A program made the translations under genes and the position numbers. Below the pieces are notes generated by a model, which ran no database searches, was not told where the DNA came from, and saw nothing but the letters and a program-made list of their open reading frames with translations. From contig JACKIK010000004.1 in assembly GCA_020638455.1 (NCBI GenBank), forward strand, positions 62,001 through 126,000: DNA of 64,000 nt. Direction: 5' to 3'. Of this stretch, positions 42,401 through 51,169 are shown in pieces. Each line of letters opens with the position of its first letter. Position 1 is the first letter of the stretch. The DNA comes from Hyphomonas sp. Its GTDB lineage: Bacteria; Pseudomonadota; Alphaproteobacteria; Caulobacterales; Hyphomonadaceae.

Positions 42401-42745
42401 GCGCATCGTGTCCAGCGCGCGTTCGGCGTCGTCATAGGTGAAGGTCTCATTGTGCGAGAGCCGGTTGCGCACCTCCAAGAGCTCCGACACGTAGGAGCGT
42501 TCCTGATGCCCAAGCACGGCTGCGAAGGCTTCCTTCCAGAGGAACATCATGGTCTTGAGCAGGCCCTGCTGATCCCAGTTGATCGCGCCATCGGCCGTCG
42601 CGCGCAGGCCCTGAACCCGCTCCATCAGCTCAACCTGCCAATGGCCCTTCAGCGAGGTTTCGAGCCGCTTCTCGACAAAGGGCGTCAGCCCCTCGGGGAG
42701 CAGTTCCATGCCGTCAAAGACATGTTGGCGTGTACTCTTGGCCAT
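39452..42745 (-). CDS. DUF499 AAA+ ATPase with N-terminal HEPN-like (Swt1-type) domain
   Basis: 1097 residues, ATG 42745 behind GGGGGAAGAAG. N-terminal ~1-125 has EVRNRLSHNETFTYDDAERALDTMRRLL, where R93-x4-H98 fits the HEPN RNase motif of Swt1-type domains. Walker A is GGGKTHS (249-255), Walker B LILIDEW (359-365), followed by TLLVASLPASQ as a sensor region. The C-terminal part, including IMISADRPAKEIHQIVEAIVEQL, is typical of DUF499 (COG1483). It is the last gene of the operon, 11 bp after the DUF1156 methylase, its usual partner. I infer a nucleotide-driven effector or sensor, possibly with RNA cleavage through HEPN; neither activity is proven. Confidence 0.9.
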   Translation of the reverse strand: MAKSTRQHVFDGMELLPEGLTPFVEKRLETSLKGHWQVELMERVQGLRATADGAINWDQQGLLKTMMFLWKEAFAAVLGHQERSYVSELLEVRNRLSHNETFTYDDAERALDTMRRLLEAVSAKDIAEKIGTARDTVLRVKYAELARNEERRKTQRTDISVDTVAGLLPWRDVVEPHQDVATGEFQQAEFAADLAKVHNGSAPSEYKNPTEFFARTYLTEGLSNLLAGAAKRLNGSGGDPVVELQTNFGGGKTHSMLALYHMASGTAVQDLPGLDQLLSRHELSVPTKVNRAVLVGTSRGPQDVIKLEGGQTIRTTWGELAWQLGGMAGFDMVAENDASGIAPGSNLLEALFNRFSPALILIDEWVAYLRQIYKVEGLPSGSFDSNLSFVQSLTEAVKASPGTLLVASLPASQIEVGGEGGQEALARLKQTFSRVESSWRPASQEESYEIVRRRLFKDIPGDKYMHRDNTLKQFVKLYRENANDFPQGCSDEDYRRKLEKAYPIHPELFDQLYTSWGSLEKFQRTRGVLRLMAQVIHELWMGGDPSVMIMPGSVAISSARVEPELLHYLDASWQSIIAGDVDGVTSTPYKVDQSAPNLNRYSATRRVARAVFMGTAPTHGQENKGLDDKQINLGVVQPGERPAIFGDALRRLTNQAKFMHSDLGRYWYSMSASLNRIAADRAAQFEDALVLMEIDKALSTYINAMADRGHFDAVQVAPGSSSDVPDEPGGVRAVILGVAHPHTGRDGSEALAEAKDILMQRGSTPRVYRNMLVFLAAEQRQLDNLKAAQRSMLAWAEIVGQTDRLDLKQSDVALAKAKLTEATETLKTRLKEAWCYLIYPVQETAQSDVEWTSAKVPAQDGLLSRASKKLVSDEGLLPELGPARLDRELQKYIWNGKPHLSLKDLWEYLNRYTYLPRVKNRAVLINTVRAAVGGMLPGPFAYADRWDDSKQVYLGLAISGAASAQVVIDSDAVIIKPEIAEAKRPPEQEPKSTQTEATGTGGATTSSDGASGSVGVTDEERLPTRFQGTVMISADRPAKEIHQIVEAIVEQLTTLPGADVRLKLEIDAEAPGGLDRAKVRTLLENAATLGFIDKKVE

Positions 42746-42756
42746 CTTCTTCCCCC

Positions 42757-45666
42757 TTACACTTCAAATCTGAGTTGGCGATTGGCGTCTTCGAGCGAGA
42801 CGCTGGCGGCCATGCGGCTAAGCTCGGTCCAGTCGGCGATCAGCGCGTTATAGGCGGTCGCCTCGCTCGCCTCGCGGCGCTTATTGGCGGCGATGTCATA
42901 GAGGCAATAGGCCAGATCCTTCACCGCGTCGGCCTGCGCGCCATAGCGTTTGAGCAGCGCGGCAGCATCCTCAGACAGGCCGCTCGCCTCATGCAGGCGT
43001 ACGAGATATTGCAGCATCTCCCAGACGGTCAGGTGCTTGTCCGTCTCCGGCGCCCAGTCGGCCTCCAGCTCACTGCGTTTCAGGATGCGCACCTTGCCGG
43101 CCTGGCTTTCGATGATGCCGGCATGTTTGACGCTATCGACCGCGATGCCGCGCGCGCGGGCGAGGCTGTCGGCCACGCCATAATCGCCCTTGCCCATACC
43201 GTTCTGTTCATACCATGTGATGGCAAAGCGCGTATCGGGGTCAAACTCGCCCTGCACATCGCTTAAGAACTCATCCAGCTCCTTGTTGATCAGCTGCAGC
43301 GCGGTCTTCACGCTCATCGGGCTGTCATCGCTTTCGAGCACAGCCGCACAACGCGAGAACACGCCCATGCCGGGGCCGATGGCCGATTGCGGCATGTCGG
43401 CCGGGGCGATATTGGCGGCCTGCAGCTCGGCAATGGCCGGGGGCAGTTCGCGTTTCAGCGCGCGGATGAACTCGGCGCGCGTAATCGTGTCGGCGCTCGC
43501 GTCTTTCTTGCGGCAGACGAGGACAACGGAATTGGCGAGGGCGTTGGTGCCGGAGGCGATGGTTCGTGCGGCCCTCTCTGTACGGACCGGCCACGTACCG
43601 ACGATTGAATATCCTGCCGTAATGATCGCTTGAATGAATGTCGCCCAACCCGTTGACGACAACCCTTCTTGTTCGATCTCGCTTTGCTTGAACGCGTAGT
43701 AAATGGTCGCGGGGAAATTGGAAGTTGATTGCTTGGAAAGGCTCGAAATCGCCGATGTCATCCCAGTCAAAAAATGCTTCTCAGCGTTTTCCCTGCCGCC
43801 ATGTCGATAAGGCGTGGCTACAAGTTCCTCGGCCTTCGGCACGGCAAGCGTTCCGCTAAGGTCGGGGTAGATGTCCTTGATGCTTCTGCGCAACCAGACA
43901 TAGAAGTAGTCTGATAGATCGGCGTACCCGATATTATCATAGTAAGGAGGATCGGTCGAAATTACTGCGCCTTCAGGCAATATGACGGTTTGCGCGTCTT
44001 GCTGAATGAGATGACCGTCAGCATTCGGGCCGAATCCGAGCAGCGCTTTCCAGACCCAGTCTACTGCGCCTTGGAAGTTTCCAGTGCTCGTGCTCATCAC
44101 ATTGCATTCAGCAAAGTCCCATGTCATCGGCAGCGCCTGCCGAGCGAATGTGAACCGAATGAACTCAGAGGTTGACCAAGTCGCGATTGAACTTCCCGCG
44201 TCAGCCAGTCGATCTATCGCAAACGCCAGATACACGCTCACCGCCTCGGCATAGGCTTTGGCGCCTTTGCCGCCGTCGCGCAGGGGGGTGTCATCGGAGA
44301 CGAGCCCGGCGGCGAGAGCGTCGGCCTCGATTCTAGCTCGCGCCTCATGCACCAGATCACTGAACGTATTCAGCGCCACCAATTGCCGGTCGGTGAACAG
44401 ATCACCGAAGGTGGTCAGGCCGTAATCGACCGTCCAGAAATTGCGCGGATCATCAGGAAGACCGGTTTCAGGCTTCCACTCTGGTTTTGCCGACAAAGCC
44501 AACTCTTCGTGCGCCTCTGATGGCGCGACATAGACACGACTTCGATTGCCTTCGGCAACAATCGCGATGAGCGTTTGCCCCATCCGTCCATCGCGGCCCA
44601 TTTTCTTCACGTAATCGGGTGTGATCGCCGTATCAGAAACGATGCAGCGAAAATTTGCCCCGCGACCTTCCTTCGTGCCAGTCTTGGCGGTTGCGATCTC
44701 GTCCTTCGTGCCCTTGGTGCGGATTTCATAGCGGATCGTCTTGGCCCCCTTATCCACGATGGGAGCGATCCAAGCCTCTTTGCCCTTTTTGGAACTCAGC
44801 AGAAAACTCGACGCGATCGGCACTTGCACATCCGCAAAAGCCGGGTCCGGGCTCGGCACCGTGCGCGCCCAGATCCAGGCGATCACCGTCGCCTTGCCGC
44901 CGCCATACTCCTTCGGCAGGTCCACTTGCGGGTAAAGGTGCCCGATGCGTTCAAACGCCCGCTCGCGCATCCATTCGCCATAATATTTCACATCCTCGGC
45001 CAGCCCCTCCGCATTGCGATAATGCGTGCGCGCCTTCGGCCCCGGATGGATGGGCGGCTGGTCCTTGAACTTTGGCGGAATCTCGATCATCGCCTTGCCG
45101 ATCATCACCGCCACGGGGTTCAGGTCCGACCCATAGGCGGGCAGGCCCAGCCGCTGCGCCTCCAGCGGGATCGACCCGCCGCCCGAGAACGGGTCATAGA
45201 CCGGCGGCAACTCATCGCCGCAGCTCTTGCGGATTTCCGCCCGCGCCCGCTCCAGCACTTCCTCATTGGTGGAGTTTTCCCACTTCACGAGGTCTTCGAT
45301 GATCTTGAACAGGCGCGCGCGCTCGATCTCGACGACGACATCGGCCAGCGTCGGCTTCGCCGCTTTCGCTGCGGTGCCTGTCGCCGCCGCCTTGCTCGTC
45401 TCCCACGCCGCAATCCGCTCCGGCAGCGCCTTTTCCGCCTTCGCCGTCAGCGCCGCATCCGCGAGCAGCTCCTCCACGCGTGAGGACGGATCATCCACCA
45501 GCTGCGCAAACAACACCGCCCGGCACGCAGCCAAAGGCCGCCGCGCCCACCACAGATGCAAGGTGCTGGGATGCCCATGCCGGATAGACTTCTCCCGCGC
45601 CGACGCCGCATTGATGGCCTCCAGCGGAATAGCGACTTCGATGAGTTTCTTGCGGTAGGGGGTCAT
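42757..45666 (-). CDS. DUF1156 DNA methyltransferase (COG1743-like)
   Basis: 969 residues. The N-terminus MTPYRKKLIEVAIPLEAINAASAREKSIRHGHPSTLHLWWARRPLAACRAV is the DUF1156 domain. AdoMet motif I is DPFSGGGSIPLEA (158-170) and the catalytic motif IV is TDPPYYDN (571-578), giving N6-adenine (or N4-cytosine) specificity. Between them lies a ~400-residue insert likely to include target recognition. The stop of the previous gene overlaps its start (ATGA). It should modify host DNA so that the associated system spares it. The central third (about 43.6-44.6 kb) is noticeably AT-richer than the two ends, suggesting domain exchange. Confidence 0.93.
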   Translation of the reverse strand: MTPYRKKLIEVAIPLEAINAASAREKSIRHGHPSTLHLWWARRPLAACRAVLFAQLVDDPSSRVEELLADAALTAKAEKALPERIAAWETSKAAATGTAAKAAKPTLADVVVEIERARLFKIIEDLVKWENSTNEEVLERARAEIRKSCGDELPPVYDPFSGGGSIPLEAQRLGLPAYGSDLNPVAVMIGKAMIEIPPKFKDQPPIHPGPKARTHYRNAEGLAEDVKYYGEWMRERAFERIGHLYPQVDLPKEYGGGKATVIAWIWARTVPSPDPAFADVQVPIASSFLLSSKKGKEAWIAPIVDKGAKTIRYEIRTKGTKDEIATAKTGTKEGRGANFRCIVSDTAITPDYVKKMGRDGRMGQTLIAIVAEGNRSRVYVAPSEAHEELALSAKPEWKPETGLPDDPRNFWTVDYGLTTFGDLFTDRQLVALNTFSDLVHEARARIEADALAAGLVSDDTPLRDGGKGAKAYAEAVSVYLAFAIDRLADAGSSIATWSTSEFIRFTFARQALPMTWDFAECNVMSTSTGNFQGAVDWVWKALLGFGPNADGHLIQQDAQTVILPEGAVISTDPPYYDNIGYADLSDYFYVWLRRSIKDIYPDLSGTLAVPKAEELVATPYRHGGRENAEKHFLTGMTSAISSLSKQSTSNFPATIYYAFKQSEIEQEGLSSTGWATFIQAIITAGYSIVGTWPVRTERAARTIASGTNALANSVVLVCRKKDASADTITRAEFIRALKRELPPAIAELQAANIAPADMPQSAIGPGMGVFSRCAAVLESDDSPMSVKTALQLINKELDEFLSDVQGEFDPDTRFAITWYEQNGMGKGDYGVADSLARARGIAVDSVKHAGIIESQAGKVRILKRSELEADWAPETDKHLTVWEMLQYLVRLHEASGLSEDAAALLKRYGAQADAVKDLAYCLYDIAANKRREASEATAYNALIADWTELSRMAASVSLEDANRQLRFEV

Positions 45667-46937
45667 ATTTCAACTTCCATCCATTCAAATTCAGGCATCG
45701 GCATGGAGGGGCGGTTGATCCGCAGCTCGCCAAGTAACGTTCCGTCTGAAAAAATACTGCCGTAAAAATTGCCGCGTCCGGCGTCTAGTTGGTCATCGCT
45801 GCTTTCTTGGGGAGTAAGTTCGAGCAGGCTTTGCGTTATCTCCGCCTGAGATCGCGATCCCAATATCTTCAAAACGGAGAAATCAATGCCCATCACCTCG
45901 ATACGAAGCCCATTCCGGAACATCCAATGAGGGTGAAAGAGGAACTCGTCGAAATCATGCCAAAAGTCTGGACTCGAAGGGTCTCGAAATTTCGGAGAGA
46001 CCGAAGCGATGCGGACTGCATAGTTGCGCCCGGCCAGTGAAATCACCGGAACGGTTCGTCGCTGCGGCTCTCCAATGCTGCCGAGGAGCCTCGAGGCAGA
46101 ACTATCGAAGCCCATAAGCGACAACCATGAGGCATAGTTTGCGCGGCGCACTGCATCGCGCGGGAACTCGACGGGGTCTTCGGGTTCATCGGGTTCTGGA
46201 TCAACGAAGGCCAATAACGACTTTTCGGCTGAAATATCTCCAGACTCTCTCAAAAACGTTCCGACCACGAAGCTCTTGCTTGGCTGTGGGGTGATGTACT
46301 TATCCCACCCGTCCAGTTGGGAGAGCCCCTCATTGAGGGCACCTTTGATGTTTGGTTTGCCTTCAGGCTTAGGAAAACCGCCCTTGGATTCGGCTAGTAT
46401 CCACTCTTTCTGAGCGTTTTCAGCAATGAAATCTGGCGCCTTCATTTTCCCTTTCGGCCATGCCTTGTTTTGGGTTGCAGCTCGCTTTTTCCATTCGGCC
46501 TCGAAGCGACCGACATACGAATACCCTTTGCTTTCCAAGAACAGGAGAGCCATTCCCTGCGCCACTCGGCCTGCCAAACTGGTCCCAGAAAAATCTGCGA
46601 GGAATTCGCTCGCGCCGTCGTTGAGGGCTAAAGCCTCCCCGTTCCAGGCAAAAAGTTGAGCGTTCTCAATTAAGAATCCGGATGCGCTAACGAATAGAGG
46701 CGCGTTCGCGCGCCAACGCGCACAGTCTGCCTTCTTGATTGCGTGCGCGAGTTTCCACGCGCTAAAGCCGAGTTGAACTGACGAGTTTGGAAGGGGGCGG
46801 ATTTTGGCGTGCTTCTTGAGCACTTTAGCCTTTTCAATCTCATGCACAGGCAAACCGCTGTGACTGCTAAGAGTAGCGGCAAGATGAGCTAACTGACTAA
46901 ACCATGGCGCGAAACTGGAAGAAGGAACCCCGATCAT
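45663..46937 (-). CDS. candidate PD-(D/E)xK nuclease subunit of the defence operon
   Basis: 424 residues, ATGA overlaps at both ends. I know no named family. Around residues 122-190, LAGRVAQGMALLFLESKGYSYVGRFE is followed by PD (168-169) and ESK (183-185): PD-x13-ExK, with a helix before and two strands, the core order of restriction-endonuclease-like folds. A second helix with Gln (LSQLDGWDKY) follows, also as in that fold. The N-terminal ~110 residues are helical, and the C-terminal ~230 include FHPHWMFRNGLRIEVMGIDF. The motif makes it the probable DNA-cutting component, but this rests on pattern recognition. Confidence 0.65.
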   Translation of the reverse strand: MIGVPSSSFAPWFSQLAHLAATLSSHSGLPVHEIEKAKVLKKHAKIRPLPNSSVQLGFSAWKLAHAIKKADCARWRANAPLFVSASGFLIENAQLFAWNGEALALNDGASEFLADFSGTSLAGRVAQGMALLFLESKGYSYVGRFEAEWKKRAATQNKAWPKGKMKAPDFIAENAQKEWILAESKGGFPKPEGKPNIKGALNEGLSQLDGWDKYITPQPSKSFVVGTFLRESGDISAEKSLLAFVDPEPDEPEDPVEFPRDAVRRANYASWLSLMGFDSSASRLLGSIGEPQRRTVPVISLAGRNYAVRIASVSPKFRDPSSPDFWHDFDEFLFHPHWMFRNGLRIEVMGIDFSVLKILGSRSQAEITQSLLELTPQESSDDQLDAGRGNFYGSIFSDGTLLGELRINRPSMPMPEFEWMEVEI

Positions 46938-49900
46938 GCCGACGCCTCCGACTTCACAAGGCGATAGGCTGCCGGATGGATTGAGAGGTCGCCTTCGTCC
47001 CGAAGCGTGCGCAATTGTGCGCCCGTCACCTCAATCGGCTTGTCATCAAGAGTGGTCAGGATGAAAGCGTAGAGATCAGGCTTCTGATCGAGAAGGCTCC
47101 AGATGTCGGCTTCGATCTGAAGCGGCTCGCTGTCGAGACAATGTTCTCGCGGATAATAATAGCGGATGACATCGCCGCTCACCGCGCGATGCTCCCATGG
47201 AAACCGCGCGCCGTTCGTTCGCGCGATCCAGCTTCCGTCATCCTTGAAGAAACGGTCCTGTCCGTCTGGGCGATAGCCTAGCGAAACTGCAAACCGATTG
47301 ATGAGTTTTGGTCGGGCTGGTCTGGTCGGCGCGCGTGGCCGTCTTTCTGGTGACGGCTCTGAAAAATCGCTGCGACCGTCGTCATCGGTGAGCGTATCAT
47401 CCTGATGTTCCAGCTCGCTCGGCTTGTCATCATCAAGCGGGTCTGCCGAGTCGCCGTCGATCTCGAACGGCGGAGCACTTTCGTGCGTTGCAGAATCATC
47501 GGGCTGGTCCGCTTTGTCGGCTTTCTCATCATGAATTTCATCGCACGCATCGGTAAACGCACGTTCATCGCCGAGGGTGAAGTTTTCTTCCAGATACGCC
47601 TTGATGTCCGCGGGAGATCGCTCGAACGCATAGGCCAGAGCGGCGCGAACCTCGGCGCTCAAACTTCTGCCAAGCTCTTCGGGGACGCGTTTTGCGAGCT
47701 TCGCTTTAGATAGATGACCAACATAGAGCGTATGCTCTCGCCACAGAATATCGGTCAGGCGCGAAGTGCCTGCTGGCACGCCATCGATGTAGGGAATAAC
47801 CTCCAGCTTTGGGGACGTGACCCAGCCGGTCTTCGCTATCTGCTCGGCGATTGTCCTCACACGCTCAGTTTCATATGGGTCGTTTAACTCAATCCTTGCA
47901 AGCTCAGTTCCAAAGGATGTCAGCCAGGCGCGTTGGCTCCCGGTTCCGGAAAAAAGCGGAGCTTGGTCCAAACGCTCTTCAACGGTGTCGAACAACGGGC
48001 GCAGTGTATCGAAGGGCGGGCTTCCAACAATCTCCGCTGATAGATGGCGCAGGTCAGCGGTCTTTCGTTTCACCCAGTCATGCAGATGGCTGTAGGCCTG
48101 CAGGTTCTGCATACTGATCCTGTAGGCAAGACCAGAAACTTCGACCCACTCGCCGGCGAGGTTCAACCAATGCCCGCACTCTTCCCAGATGCGCATCGGA
48201 TACCGAGAAATGAGGGAACGAACGCGACGCGCATCGTCAGAGGAGAGCATCTTGTTGGGACTCAAATCGCCGAGCCAACGCAACGCAAGATCAGCTGACG
48301 GCCGATCAGCAACGCCTATGCGTCGCCAAAGGCTGAGGTCCTGCACCGAACTCCGAACCACGGCCGCGCCAGGAACATCTTCCTCGTCGCCGATCAAGAA
48401 GACACCGCTCGATGTTACCCAGCTGCCGTCTTGCGCGAAAACGAGCTTCTCTGACTTAAACGCATCGATGACATTCTGGGCGTCAGATGTGGATGCCTCA
48501 TCGAATAGTTGATCGAGGCGTCGATACCATTTGTCGACTTCGTGCGGCGGTGCTCGGTCGGACCCCGCCAGGGCTCGCAGCCGCGCGAGCAATCGATCCG
48601 GCCTGGCCGGTGTGCTGCGCACACCAAGAAGGTCAAGAAGCGGTCGCGTGGTCTCCCGGTCGAGTAAGCCGTGCACGAAGGGTTCGACATCCAGCAGCGG
48701 TTCTGTCTGCGGCGTTCTCCTAAGCAAATCACCCGGTATCTGAATTGTATCACGAGTATCGGGGAGGCAGGGCTTTGCCCTCAGCTTTATCAACCAATCA
48801 GCTAGCAATGGCTCAGTGGTTAGCGACCGCGTCGACCCAGTCGTTGCGACCTGGGAGAGACGCACATGCGACGATCGAGACCAGTAGCTGTCCCGTTGCT
48901 CCAACACGCGACCCGCAAGCTTTGCCCAAATTTGCGGATCTGACTTCGAGAGCGCTTCCCAATGTCGCCAGTATTCGGCAGGGAAATCCCAGTCCTCGAC
49001 AACAAATTGGTTAGTTACATAGTGATAGGAAAGCGTTCCGCATAGACCACGCTTTTGAGCCTCAGCCTCGATTTGCTGGCGACCATAGATGTTTTTTCGC
49101 TTTGCCGTGAGTGGCGCGAAGGTCTGCAAGCTTGATCGACCAGACGATACCCAACGCAGCCAATCATCCCGCGAGCAGGAGGAAAAATCAGCTACATAAT
49201 CGGAATGCAGTAACTGGGTCTGCTGCACACTTTCCGGCAGGAGGTATTCGAGTGTACCGAATTCGTCGAATATTATTGATTGGGATCCGTGTCTTATTTT
49301 ACGGTCCGAGCAGACGAAACGGAAACTGTCTCCTACAACTGCCCCCAATTTGGCGGCAATCTGGGCAAGCTGAACGCATTCTTTAAGCTTGATCTCGCCT
49401 GAGCTAAAAAAGTCGACCGCTACACGGTCAACTACGGCACTTACGTCACTTGTATCGTCCAGACCAACTTTCTTAAGCACTGCAAGGGCCGCTTGAGCAG
49501 AGTCCGACACTTCACTTTCGTCTCCATTGTCTCGACGCTGCTCCGCAAGAAAGCGGGTCCAATTCTGGTTTGCGACGATCAGATGATCCGCGAGGAACTC
49601 CCAGTCAGCATCCGATTGGAGCAGCTTTTTCTCCCCGAGGCGCACAACCTCAGACGCGGAATACAACACCTCTTTACCCTGGACAGGAACGATTCGGAGC
49701 CGCTCCGGCTGTCGGCTTTGCCATCCCGTCACTTCAGGTGCGATATAGGTCCAAAGGTTCAAGAGTTTGCGCCATGTGGACGGTCGAGGCAGGTGGCTTG
49801 TGCGGAGTCGATCGAGCAGGTCGCTCTTCGAAAACTCCTCGACCATGTTCCAGTGAACCAGCTTAATCCGGTCCTCCGTTGAGACATGCCGACACAACGC

Positions 49901-51169
49901 CGGGCGCGACTTCTTGTCCAATAGGGCCGTCGTCTGCTCGGCTGGCCAAATGTCAAAGATCGGCAGCGGCATAATGATCGCAGCGTCGGGTACAACCAGT
50001 TTGCCTTCTTCAGTCAGCAGGATCGGCCGGTCCTCGATCAAGTCCGCGAACGCCAGCTCGACGATTGCCGCGCAAGCGCCGTCAAGCGTGCTTGCCTCTC
50101 GGTCAACATCGGGAAGCAGGCCATAGGCTGCAGCTCGATCCAAAGCACCGCTCTTTGTCTGTTCGAGCCACTCAATCATCGCCCCGGCCGCGAGTGCTCC
50201 GGCACGCTGCAGCAGCCAGCGGTTTGTTGGCGAAGTCTCCGGGTCTTTAATCTTAAGGCGGGCGGGATCTTGGATGAACGGAGCGTTGCAGGCGAATGGG
50301 AGCGGCGTCTCAACACCTGTTGGTAACACGACATATAGTCGGCCCTTCGCGCCCAGGACGATCTCGACCCGGCAGGGCGGGAAGTCGCCGCCGTCCTCGG
50401 CACCGAGCATCCGTTCCTTACGGATTTCGTCGAGCGCATCGGCGGGGAACGCTTCTTCCGCCGACCGGACCAAGAGAAAGGCGTCATCCCCCTTATCGTC
50501 CAGCGACATCCACTCGCTGTCGGCGACCGGACCTGGTCCGAGGCTTTGCCAATGGACCACGCGGTCACCAATCTGAAGCCGCCGAATTTTCTTAAAGAAC
50601 AGTAACGAAACCGGGCTCTTCAACCATTCATCAAGGTTCTTCTCGACCTCGCGGCAGAGAAGAGGATTGCTTATCGCCACCTCGACGCGCGTGACGCCGT
50701 GCGTCGTGCAGCGGCCGTGAATCCAATGTGGTTCGGTGAACCGATCTCGCTCGAAGGCAACCGACAATGTCTGGGTGAACAGTTCGACGCGATTACCCAG
50801 GCTGAACGTGCTTTTGAAGCCGATCCCTCTGAACCCGATCGTGTGAAGAGCGCGCTTGTTTGAGTAGCCGAACCGACAGATCGAGGCGAAGTGCGCTTCG
50901 ACAAAATCTTCGCCATTGTGCTCGAAAACGAAACGCTCGTCTTCGATCGAAACACGCGCCTCGGTCGCGCAGGCATCGTCGGCATTTTGCAGAAGCTCTG
51001 ACAGAATGTGGCGCGGGCTCTGAACCTGCTTGAACAGCTGGTGCCAAGGCCCAGCAAGCTCGGGATCAGCTTCTAATTGGTCCCATCGACGCGCCGCGCT
51101 CTCCTTTATCTGTGCGAAATAATCTGGGGGACCCGCGCTTCCATGTGAGGCTGCTTCCTTTTTCAACAT
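46934..51169 (-). CDS. giant sacsin-like GHKL ATPase
   Basis: 1411 residues. The GHKL (Hsp90/histidine-kinase-like) nucleotide fold is at ~40-200: N-box HILSELLQNADDA (Glu58, Asn62, Asp65), FVFEHNGEDF in place of the DxG strand, and lid GFRGIGFKSTF (112-122), as in sacsin N-terminal domains. The centre (300-1150) has no domain I can name. Residues ~1205-1310 are very acidic and low-complexity (DDSATHESAPPFEIDGDSADPLDDDKPSELE), then a Pro/Arg-rich link and a conserved-looking C-terminal module with YRLVKSEASA at the end. ATP-dependent conformational control of the nuclease/helicase partners is inferred. It overlaps the helicase stop by 7 bp. Confidence 0.85.
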   Translation of the reverse strand: MLKKEAASHGSAGPPDYFAQIKESAARRWDQLEADPELAGPWHQLFKQVQSPRHILSELLQNADDACATEARVSIEDERFVFEHNGEDFVEAHFASICRFGYSNKRALHTIGFRGIGFKSTFSLGNRVELFTQTLSVAFERDRFTEPHWIHGRCTTHGVTRVEVAISNPLLCREVEKNLDEWLKSPVSLLFFKKIRRLQIGDRVVHWQSLGPGPVADSEWMSLDDKGDDAFLLVRSAEEAFPADALDEIRKERMLGAEDGGDFPPCRVEIVLGAKGRLYVVLPTGVETPLPFACNAPFIQDPARLKIKDPETSPTNRWLLQRAGALAAGAMIEWLEQTKSGALDRAAAYGLLPDVDREASTLDGACAAIVELAFADLIEDRPILLTEEGKLVVPDAAIIMPLPIFDIWPAEQTTALLDKKSRPALCRHVSTEDRIKLVHWNMVEEFSKSDLLDRLRTSHLPRPSTWRKLLNLWTYIAPEVTGWQSRQPERLRIVPVQGKEVLYSASEVVRLGEKKLLQSDADWEFLADHLIVANQNWTRFLAEQRRDNGDESEVSDSAQAALAVLKKVGLDDTSDVSAVVDRVAVDFFSSGEIKLKECVQLAQIAAKLGAVVGDSFRFVCSDRKIRHGSQSIIFDEFGTLEYLLPESVQQTQLLHSDYVADFSSCSRDDWLRWVSSGRSSLQTFAPLTAKRKNIYGRQQIEAEAQKRGLCGTLSYHYVTNQFVVEDWDFPAEYWRHWEALSKSDPQIWAKLAGRVLEQRDSYWSRSSHVRLSQVATTGSTRSLTTEPLLADWLIKLRAKPCLPDTRDTIQIPGDLLRRTPQTEPLLDVEPFVHGLLDRETTRPLLDLLGVRSTPARPDRLLARLRALAGSDRAPPHEVDKWYRRLDQLFDEASTSDAQNVIDAFKSEKLVFAQDGSWVTSSGVFLIGDEEDVPGAAVVRSSVQDLSLWRRIGVADRPSADLALRWLGDLSPNKMLSSDDARRVRSLISRYPMRIWEECGHWLNLAGEWVEVSGLAYRISMQNLQAYSHLHDWVKRKTADLRHLSAEIVGSPPFDTLRPLFDTVEERLDQAPLFSGTGSQRAWLTSFGTELARIELNDPYETERVRTIAEQIAKTGWVTSPKLEVIPYIDGVPAGTSRLTDILWREHTLYVGHLSKAKLAKRVPEELGRSLSAEVRAALAYAFERSPADIKAYLEENFTLGDERAFTDACDEIHDEKADKADQPDDSATHESAPPFEIDGDSADPLDDDKPSELEHQDDTLTDDDGRSDFSEPSPERRPRAPTRPARPKLINRFAVSLGYRPDGQDRFFKDDGSWIARTNGARFPWEHRAVSGDVIRYYYPREHCLDSEPLQIEADIWSLLDQKPDLYAFILTTLDDKPIEVTGAQLRTLRDEGDLSIHPAAYRLVKSEASA

